6,097 nt of DNA from Candidatus Nitrosopumilus sp. (GTDB lineage Archaea > Thermoproteota > Nitrososphaeria > Nitrososphaerales > Nitrosopumilaceae), in NCBI GenBank assembly GCA_022758935.1, contig JAEMQG010000141.1:1-6097 (forward strand), written 5' to 3'. Each line of letters opens with the position of its first letter. Position 1 is the first letter of the stretch. Made by a program: the position numbers and the translations under genes. A model generated the notes under the pieces. The model was not told the origin of the DNA and did no database searches. It saw only the letters and a list, made by a program, of their open reading frames with translations. Positions 1-4,430 of this stretch are shown here, one piece after another.

Positions 1-300
1 ACTGATGTGAATTATGCATGGCCAACTGCACGATGTGCAGTATTAGGTGCTGAAGCAGCTGTAAAAATTATGTATAGAAAGGAATTATCTAGCGCAGATG
101 ATCCTGAAGCTCTTAAAAAACAACTAATCAGTGAATTCTCAGAAAAATTTGAAAATCCTTACGTTGCAGCATCTCACGGTACTATTGATAATGTAATTGA
201 TCCCGCTGAAACAAGACCTATGCTCATCAAAGCATTAGAGATGCTTGCAAATAAAAGAGAAAAACAACTTCCAAGAAAACATGGAAATATCAATTTGTGA
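1..300 (+). CDS. pccB: Acetyl-CoA/propionyl-CoA carboxylase, carboxyltransferase subunit (3' part only)
   Basis: This is the last 99 codons of a biotin-dependent carboxyltransferase, open at the left edge of the window. The subunit moves the carboxyl group from carboxybiotin to acetyl-CoA or propionyl-CoA in the cytoplasm. The visible part begins TDVNYAWPTARCAVLGAEAA, which matches the conserved DVNxAWPTAxxAVxGA block of the PccB/AccD5 C-terminal crotonase-like domain. It continues with NPYVAASHG and IDPAETR and ends in the family tail KHGNINL (commonly KHGNIPL). Family members are about 510-520 residues, so roughly four fifths lie upstream. The reading frame is open through base 1, so the GTG at base 7 is an internal valine, not a start. 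The residue known to set acetyl versus propionyl preference in actinobacterial enzymes lies, as I recall, just upstream and cannot be read. The next gene begins within a few bases of this stop. Confidence 0.93.
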   Translation, partial: TDVNYAWPTARCAVLGAEAAVKIMYRKELSSADDPEALKKQLISEFSEKFENPYVAASHGTIDNVIDPAETRPMLIKALEMLANKREKQLPRKHGNINL

Positions 301-305
301 TTAAT

Positions 306-1790
306 ATGATTGAGAAAGTTCTTATAGCAAATAGAGGAGAAATTGCTTTACGTGTAATTAAAACTTGCAAAGCACTTGGAATCAAAACTGTAGCAGTATA
401 TTCTGATGAAGATTACAATTCTTTACATGTAAAACAAGCAACAGAGGCATACCATATTGGTGAAGCAGCTCCTGCAAAATCTTATCTCAATCAAGAAAAA
501 ATTCTTGAAACAATATTGTCCTCTGGTGCAGATGCAATTCATCCCGGCTATGGTTTTCTTTCTGAAAATTCTGACTTTGCAAACAAATGTGAAAAAAATA
601 GAATAAATTTTATTGGCCCATCTGCCGCATCCATGGATCTTTGTGGTGATAAGATGCAATGTAAATCCGCAATGCTCAAAGCAAAAGTTCCAACGGTACC
701 AGGAAGCCCTGGTCTTGTAAAAGACGTTGAAGAGGCATTAAACATTGCAAACGACATATCTTACCCTGTATTATTAAAATCAGTTTTTGGTGGCGGTGGT
801 CGTGGAATTAGATTAGTAAATAATGATAAAGAATTACGAGAAGGATTTGAAACAGTTACAAGCGAATCAATTTCTGCAGTTGGGAAATCTGCAATTATTG
901 TTGAAAAATTTCTTCAAAAAACTAGACATATTGAATATCAAATGGCAAGAGACAAGCATGGAAATGCTGTTCATATTTTTGAAAGAGAATGCTCAATTCA
1001 AAGACGCAATCAAAAACTTATTGAGCAAACTCCATCACCCATAGTTGATCAAGAAACAAGAGATAGAATTGGTGAACTAGTCGTTAAAGCATCTCATGCA
1101 GTTGACTATACTAATCTAGGTACTGCAGAATTTCTTCGAGCAGATAATGGTGAATTTTATTTTATAGAAATTAATGCTAGATTGCAAGTAGAACATCCAA
1201 TTACTGAATTTGTATCTGGGTTAGATCTTGTTAAACTACAAATTGATATTGCAAATGGTGAACCACTTCCATTCAAACAAAAAGATCTCAAAATGAATGG
1301 CTATGCTATTGAGTGTAGAATAAACGCTGAAGATACCTTCTTTGATTTTGCCCCTTCTACGGGTCCCGTGCCTGACGTAACTATTCCATCTGGACCAAGT
1401 GTTAGATGTGACACTTATCTTTATCCTGGATGTACAGTATCTCCATTTTATGATTCTCTGATGGCAAAACTTTGCACATGGGGCCAAACCTTCGAAGAAT
1501 CTAGAACTCGAATGTTAAATGCACTAAATGATTTTTACATTCAAGGTGTTGAGACGTCAATACCACTTTACAAAACAATTCTAAACACTGAAGAGTACAA
1601 AAACGGACAGCTTACCACGGATTTTCTAAATCGTTATGGCATTATTGATAGATTAAAAGAAGATCTAAAAAAAGAAAAAATTGAAAAAAGTGAAATTGCT
1701 ATAGCAGCTGCAATTATTTATTCTGAATACTTTAAGAGTCGTGTACAAAACACTTCTGATAATTCTAGTTGGAAAAATAAATTGAGTTGA
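306..1790 (+). CDS. accC: Acetyl-CoA/propionyl-CoA carboxylase, biotin carboxylase subunit
   Basis: This ATP-grasp enzyme carboxylates carrier-bound biotin using ATP and bicarbonate, the first half-reaction of the carboxylase. From the ATG it has 494 residues. The N-terminal domain starts EKVLIANRGEIALR and has HPGYGFLSEN near residue 80. The ATP-grasp part has the glycine loop GGGGRGIRLV (about 162-171) and ERECSIQRRNQK (about 226-237). The C-terminal lobe has EINARLQVEHP (288-298) and ECRINAED (336-343). Lysines 116, 158 and 237, Glu275, Glu288, Asn290, Arg292, Glu296 and Arg338 line up with the catalytic set of E. coli AccC, so it should be active. RRNQK, where AccC has RRHQK, also occurs in the propionyl-CoA carboxylase alpha chain. 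The last 40 or so residues extend beyond a bacterial AccC and resemble the start of a BT domain. The ATG at 306 gives the normal family N-terminus; an in-frame GTG at 297 overlaps the previous stop and would add three residues. No clear Shine-Dalgarno is seen. Confidence 0.96.
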   Translation: MIEKVLIANRGEIALRVIKTCKALGIKTVAVYSDEDYNSLHVKQATEAYHIGEAAPAKSYLNQEKILETILSSGADAIHPGYGFLSENSDFANKCEKNRINFIGPSAASMDLCGDKMQCKSAMLKAKVPTVPGSPGLVKDVEEALNIANDISYPVLLKSVFGGGGRGIRLVNNDKELREGFETVTSESISAVGKSAIIVEKFLQKTRHIEYQMARDKHGNAVHIFERECSIQRRNQKLIEQTPSPIVDQETRDRIGELVVKASHAVDYTNLGTAEFLRADNGEFYFIEINARLQVEHPITEFVSGLDLVKLQIDIANGEPLPFKQKDLKMNGYAIECRINAEDTFFDFAPSTGPVPDVTIPSGPSVRCDTYLYPGCTVSPFYDSLMAKLCTWGQTFEESRTRMLNALNDFYIQGVETSIPLYKTILNTEEYKNGQLTTDFLNRYGIIDRLKEDLKKEKIEKSEIAIAAAIIYSEYFKSRVQNTSDNSSWKNKLS

Positions 1791-1796
1791 AGATAC

Positions 1797-2309
1797 ATGG
1801 ATTACAAAATAAATGATATTGAGAAAACATTTGATGGCGCGATTACCGAAAATCTTGGTAACAATGAATATGTAATCAAAATCAATAACATGGAACATCA
1901 AATAAAAATTCTAAAAATGGATTCTCGAGGAATTGAATTTATACTAGATCAAAAATATCACCGAGCAAAATATCTTGAAAATTCAATAAACGAAATGAAT
2001 CTTATCATTGATAACTTACCACTTACACTTAACATGCATACTAGATTGGATGAAATCGTTTTCAAAAATTCTGGAAGTAAGGGTTCTTCTGATACACAAT
2101 TAACACTGAAAAGTCAAATTCCTGGAAAAATTGTTTCTATTGCTGTTCAAGAAGGTGATTCTGTAAAGCAAGGTGATTTAGTTTGTACTATAGAGTCTAT
2201 GAAAATGCAAGTCGCTGTAAAATCTCACAAAACTGGTTCCATTAAATCCATCAAAATTAAAATCGGTGGAACTGTAGCTAAAAATGATATTGTTGCAGAA
2301 ATAGAATGA
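1797..2309 (+). CDS. bccP: Biotin carboxyl carrier subunit of acetyl-CoA/propionyl-CoA carboxylase
   Basis: The 170-residue protein carries the biotin arm that shuttles carboxyl groups between the biotin carboxylase and carboxyltransferase subunits. Residues 101-170 form a biotinyl/lipoyl hammerhead: IPGKIVSI, then EGDSVKQGD, the biotinylation motif ESMKM with target Lys136, and a closing GGTVAKNDIVAEIE. The lysine is 34 residues from the C-terminus, as usual for the family. Residues 1-90 are strand-rich (for example NEYVIKINNMEHQIKIL) and resemble the beta-barrel part of the BT domain found in the propionyl-CoA carboxylase alpha chain. A Ser/Gly-rich linker (about 91-100) joins the two parts. 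The gene starts 6 bases after the biotin carboxylase stop and is the last gene of the operon. The motif is ESMKM rather than the bacterial EAMKM, which should not prevent biotinylation. No biotin ligase gene is in the window. Confidence 0.94.
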   Translation: MDYKINDIEKTFDGAITENLGNNEYVIKINNMEHQIKILKMDSRGIEFILDQKYHRAKYLENSINEMNLIIDNLPLTLNMHTRLDEIVFKNSGSKGSSDTQLTLKSQIPGKIVSIAVQEGDSVKQGDLVCTIESMKMQVAVKSHKTGSIKSIKIKIGGTVAKNDIVAEIE

Positions 2310-2333
2310 AAAATAAATTACTTTCTTTATTTT
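2310..2333. terminator. Candidate bidirectional terminator between convergent genes
   Basis: An 8-base perfect inverted repeat, AAAATAAA (2310-2317) and TTTATTTT (2326-2333), is separated by 8 bases. It starts one base after the first A-run base of the bccP stop region and overlaps the last codons of the peroxiredoxin gene. Each strand therefore ends in a T-rich run just past its own gene. Archaeal termination depends mainly on oligo-T tracts, so this could serve both operons. The stem is AT-only and weak, so the T-runs are probably the active part. Confidence 0.4.
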
Positions 2334-2791
2334 AGAAATTTTTTAATCTCTTCATAATTTGGTTCTTTTAATGGATTCTCAGATACCCATTTGTATCCAA
2401 TCTTTCCATCTTCCATTACAATGAACACAGAACGTTTTGCAGCATTGTAATCTTTTATGTGTAATAGATGGGGCATTAAAACATCATAATCACGGATTGT
2501 TTTACTGTTATAATCTGCCAATACTGGAAAATTAAAGTGATGTTTTTGCGCAAATGCTTTGTTTGCAAATGGACCGTCATTACTTATTGCAACTACTTGG
2601 GCACCAAGATTTACGATCTCACTCCAAGAGTCTCTAAATGTGCACAATTCGCTCTCACAAACTGGAGAGCTTGCAGCAACAAAGAACGATAAAATGATTT
2701 TTTTGCCCTTAAACTCATCCATAGTCCTCATTTTTAGATCTATGTCTGGAAGTTCAAAGTTAGGAGCAATATCTCCAACATTTAGCGACAT
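2327..2791 (-). CDS. Peroxiredoxin (AhpC/TSA family, thioredoxin fold)
   Basis: This 154-residue protein probably reduces hydrogen peroxide or organic peroxides with thiols in the cytoplasm. It opens with VGDIAPNFELPD, the standard N-terminus of AhpC/TSA and BCP/PrxQ proteins, and has the active-site stretch SFFVAASSPVC at 35-45. Cys45 is the expected peroxidatic cysteine. Cys50, in SELCTFRD, sits five residues later, the spacing of the resolving cysteine in E. coli BCP. Arg120 in KRSVFIV matches the conserved active-site arginine. The length is normal for a compact 1-domain Prx with no C-terminal extension. The usual PxxxTxxC motif reads VxxxSxxC here, so the proline is replaced by Val38. 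The gene is convergent with the carboxylase operon and divergent from nuoA, and has its own TATA-like box. An electron donor such as thioredoxin is not visible. BCP/PrxQ-like versus AhpE-like class is not settled. Confidence 0.9.
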   Translation of the reverse strand: MSLNVGDIAPNFELPDIDLKMRTMDEFKGKKIILSFFVAASSPVCESELCTFRDSWSEIVNLGAQVVAISNDGPFANKAFAQKHHFNFPVLADYNSKTIRDYDVLMPHLLHIKDYNAAKRSVFIVMEDGKIGYKWVSENPLKEPNYEEIKKFLK

Positions 2792-2822
2792 GATCGCATT
2801 AGGACGTTCTCCTATTAAGCAC

Positions 2823-2830
2823 TTTATAAA
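2823..2830 (-). promoter_or_regulatory. Candidate TATA box (box A) for the peroxiredoxin gene
   Basis: The palindromic octamer TTTATAAA, inside a long AT run, is centred about 35 bases upstream of the peroxiredoxin ATG on the minus strand. Archaeal transcription normally starts about 25-27 bases from the box centre, which predicts a start near base 2800 and a leader of about 10 bases. The octamer reads the same on both strands, but only the minus direction places a gene at a fitting distance. Confidence 0.45.
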
Positions 2831-2869
2831 AAAAATATTCTTGAATTTGAATTAAAAAAAGTGCATACC

Positions 2870-2880
2870 TTTTTATACAA
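2870..2880 (+). promoter_or_regulatory. Candidate TATA box for the nuo operon
   Basis: TTTTTATACAA lies in the divergent intergenic region, with its centre about 28 bases before the TTG start of nuoA. That spacing predicts transcription beginning at or within a few bases of the start codon, that is, a leaderless or nearly leaderless mRNA. This agrees with the lack of a Shine-Dalgarno sequence before nuoA. Confidence 0.5.
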
Positions 2881-2901
2881 AAACTTGGGTTCAAAGCTAA
2901 A

Positions 2902-3276
2902 TTGGTCGGGGAATTAGCGGGCAACTATAGTACCGTGGTATTGATGTTTGGATTTGCAGTAGTAGCAATGGCCCCTGCACTCTTAATCTCTAGAATGATT
3001 TCTCCTAGGAAAAAAAGTAACCCTGTTAAATTTTTGCCAATGGAATGTGGACAAGTTCCATCAGGTGAAGGACGAACTCACTTTATGATGCAGTACTATG
3101 CTTACATTTTGATGTTCGTTGTTTTTGATGTTATGGCAATTTTCTTGTATGCATGGGGCAGTGCACTTTTAGAACTTCCAAAATCTGCTACTCTTCCAAT
3201 TATTGGTTTTTTGGCAATTATGTTTGCTGCGATGGCTTTTGCATTGTATCAATCAGGGAGACGAACAATATGGTAG
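2902..3276 (+). CDS. nuoA: Complex I subunit A (NuoA/ND3-like)
   Basis: A 124-residue membrane protein of the NuoA/ND3 family, which lies beside NuoH in the membrane arm and whose long loop reaches the quinone site. Three hydrophobic segments are visible at about 11-33, 64-88 and 95-117. The loop after the first carries FLPMECGQ (44-51), the family P-x-E-C/S-G motif, with Cys49 at the position of the exposed ND3 cysteine. The second helix has MQYYAYIL followed by VVFDVMAIFLYAW. Asp76 matches the conserved helix aspartate (Asp79 of E. coli NuoA), but the following acidic residue (E. coli Glu81) is Met78 here. The TTG at 2902 is chosen because a TATA box sits 28 bases upstream and it keeps a full N-terminal segment. 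In-frame GTG (2935) and ATG (2944) would cut into the first helix. This is the first gene of the nuo operon. Confidence 0.92.
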   Translation: MVGELAGNYSTVVLMFGFAVVAMAPALLISRMISPRKKSNPVKFLPMECGQVPSGEGRTHFMMQYYAYILMFVVFDVMAIFLYAWGSALLELPKSATLPIIGFLAIMFAAMAFALYQSGRRTIW

Positions 3277-3278
3277 TC

Positions 3279-3289
3279 TTTTATACAAA
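3279..3289 (+). promoter_or_regulatory. Candidate internal TATA box before nuoB
   Basis: TTTTATACAAA in the 40-base nuoA-nuoB gap is identical to the 11 bases at 2871-2881 in the nuoA promoter. The box centre is about 33 bases before the nuoB start, so a transcript beginning near base 3310 would have a short leader or none. The gap is the only non-abutting junction in the visible nuo operon, which fits a second promoter. A chance match in AT-rich sequence remains possible. Confidence 0.35.
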
Positions 3290-3305
3290 TCAAAATTATG
3301 AGAAT

Positions 3306-3310
3306 GAGGG
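3306..3310 (+). promoter_or_regulatory. nuoB: Shine-Dalgarno-like site for nuoB
   Basis: GAGGG lies 6 bases before the TTG at 3317. An in-frame TGA at 3305-3307 rules out a longer upstream start and no ATG follows near the N-terminus, so this site supports the TTG start. Confidence 0.5.
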
Positions 3311-3316
3311 ATTAAA

Positions 3317-3841
3317 TTGCTAAAAGAACTGATAACGCCACAAAATGCAAATGTCTTTGTTGGAAAACTAGGAGATATCTTAGAAAAAGCAATTGATAAA
3401 CCGTTAGGCTATGCAATCAATTGGGGGAGAATTTGGTCACTTTGGCCTGTGCATATTGAAACAGCGTGTTGTAGTGTTGAATTTGGTGCAGCATCTAGCC
3501 CAAGATATGATGTTGAAAGATTTGGAATAATCGAGGCATTCGGTTCCCTGAGACAATGTGATCTAATTGTAGTTCAAGGAACCATTACAAGAAAAATGGC
3601 ACCGCGTCTACGTTTAGTTTATGATCAAATGCCAGAACCAAAATATGTTATTGCAATGGGAGCTTGTGCCATTACTGGCGGACTTTACTTTGATTCATAC
3701 AACGTACTTCCAGGAATTGACGGAATTTTACCAGTAGATGTTTATGTTCCAGGTTGTCCACCCAGACCTGAAACTCTTATTCAAGGATGTATGTTGCTGC
3801 AAGAAAAAATCAAGAGAATGAAGGCTAGGAAGTTTGTATAA
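3317..3841 (+). CDS. nuoB: Complex I subunit B (NuoB/PSST-like, cluster N2 protein)
   Basis: The 174-residue protein holds the terminal [4Fe-4S] cluster N2, which passes electrons to quinone. All four expected ligands are present: the adjacent pair Cys51-Cys52 in ETACCSVE, Cys117 in GACAITGG, and Cys147 in VPGCPPRPE. Other family blocks are SPRYDVERFG (61-70) and VVQGTITRKMAPRLRLVYDQ (85-104). Length and layout are those of a normal NuoB. Compared with the usual CCxIEMM stretch, the two methionines after the glutamate are Phe56 and Gly57, next to the quinone pocket. The short N-terminus has no signal peptide; the protein works on the cytoplasmic side, bound to NuoC and NuoD. Translation must begin at TTG because a stop lies in frame four codons upstream. 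Its TAA stop shares one base with the nuoC ATG, indicating translational coupling. Confidence 0.96.
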   Translation: MLKELITPQNANVFVGKLGDILEKAIDKPLGYAINWGRIWSLWPVHIETACCSVEFGAASSPRYDVERFGIIEAFGSLRQCDLIVVQGTITRKMAPRLRLVYDQMPEPKYVIAMGACAITGGLYFDSYNVLPGIDGILPVDVYVPGCPPRPETLIQGCMLLQEKIKRMKARKFV

Positions 3842-4428
3842 TGAGTTCAGATTCTGACGAAGAACCAATTGAAACTACAACTGAAGAAAATCCTAAATCG
3901 ACTAAAGTGAGCACAGTAGAAAAAGAACTAGAATTACCAAAATTTGAAAAAGGAATTGCAGATAAAATTGTTGAAAAATTTGGTACAAGAATTAAAGTGG
4001 CATTTGTAAAACCCGACAGAGTTAGAATTAATGTTAGCAGAGATGATGTGAAGGAAGTGGCCTCATTTCTTAGAGATGTATTAAATTTTGATCATGCCGA
4101 ATCTGTATCTGGCGTAGATTATCCTCAAGATAAAGAAATCGAAGTAGTTTATCATTTAGGTTCATACACTGATTCTTCATTATCAAGACAAATTCTCGTT
4201 TTGGCAACCAGGGCACAAAGAGAAGAAAATCCAATTCCTGGAAATGACGCGACCAAACTCCCTAGTCTTAGAGAGATATTTTATAGTGTAGAATTTCATG
4301 AAAGAGAAATTTTTGAAATGTTTGGGGTTTACTTTCAGGGACATCCAGATAATAGACGATTACTTTTGCCAGAAGATTGGGCAGATTTACCCCCTCTAAG
4401 AAAGGACTTTGCAATTAAAGGAAGATGA
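3841..4428 (+). CDS. nuoC: Complex I subunit C (NuoC, 30-kDa subunit)
   Basis: A 195-residue peripheral subunit with no cofactor that braces the NuoB/NuoD Q module. Residues 1-34 are a polar, strongly acidic tail (MSSDSDEEPIETTTEEN and onward) with no family resemblance, probably disordered. Residues 36 to the end form the Complex1_30kDa fold. Its signature is clear: EFHEREIFEMFG (151-162), FQGHPDNRRLLLPEDW (165-180) and PLRKDF (185-190), followed by a short end. NuoC is separate from NuoD here, unlike the fused NuoCD of E. coli. The ATG overlaps the last base of nuoB, and a weak AGGAAG (3827-3832) sits 8 bases upstream. The stop overlaps the ATG at 4425, one of two possible nuoD starts. Function is secure from the signature; the role of the acidic tail is unknown. 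Confidence 0.95.
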   Translation: MSSDSDEEPIETTTEENPKSTKVSTVEKELELPKFEKGIADKIVEKFGTRIKVAFVKPDRVRINVSRDDVKEVASFLRDVLNFDHAESVSGVDYPQDKEIEVVYHLGSYTDSSLSRQILVLATRAQREENPIPGNDATKLPSLREIFYSVEFHEREIFEMFGVYFQGHPDNRRLLLPEDWADLPPLRKDFAIKGR

Positions 4429-4430
4429 AA

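Noticed and set aside
7..9. GTG as a start codon for the first gene
   Set aside because: The frame is open upstream to base 1 and the conserved DVNYAWPT block spans this codon, so it encodes an internal valine of a longer protein.
423..757. Open frames on the minus strand inside the biotin carboxylase gene (423-659 and 548-757)
   Set aside because: They lie opposite a highly conserved coding region and their translations show no recognisable domain; they are by-products of the real gene's codon use.
823..1044. Second plus-strand frame inside the biotin carboxylase gene
   Set aside because: It is out of frame with the ATP-grasp core, which is intact in the main frame; the translation is low-complexity Lys/Leu/Phe-rich with no motif.
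1660..1692. A-rich tract near the end of accC as a possible frameshift site
   Set aside because: The frame reads cleanly through it, encoding a Lys/Glu linker, and the following residues continue plausibly into the BT-like helix and stop just before bccP.
1236..1901. Minus-strand frames over accC and the start of bccP (1236-1487 and 1665-1901)
   Set aside because: No family resemblance; both are opposite well-supported genes, and the second is a Phe/Ile-rich translation of A-rich coding sequence.
2797..2799. Upstream ATG on the minus strand ahead of the peroxiredoxin start
   Set aside because: It is out of frame with the gene and reaches a stop after five codons; the ATG at 2789-2791 gives the standard VGDIAPNF N-terminus.
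2559..2855. Plus-strand frame of 98 codons opposite the peroxiredoxin gene
   Set aside because: It is antisense to the conserved active-site half of the peroxiredoxin and has no recognisable motif.
3298..3315. Five-codon open frame (MRMRD) just before nuoB, a possible leader peptide
   Set aside because: Its bases contain the nuoB Shine-Dalgarno-like GAGGG and it has no ribosome binding site of its own. So short a frame in a 40-base AT-rich gap is expected by chance.
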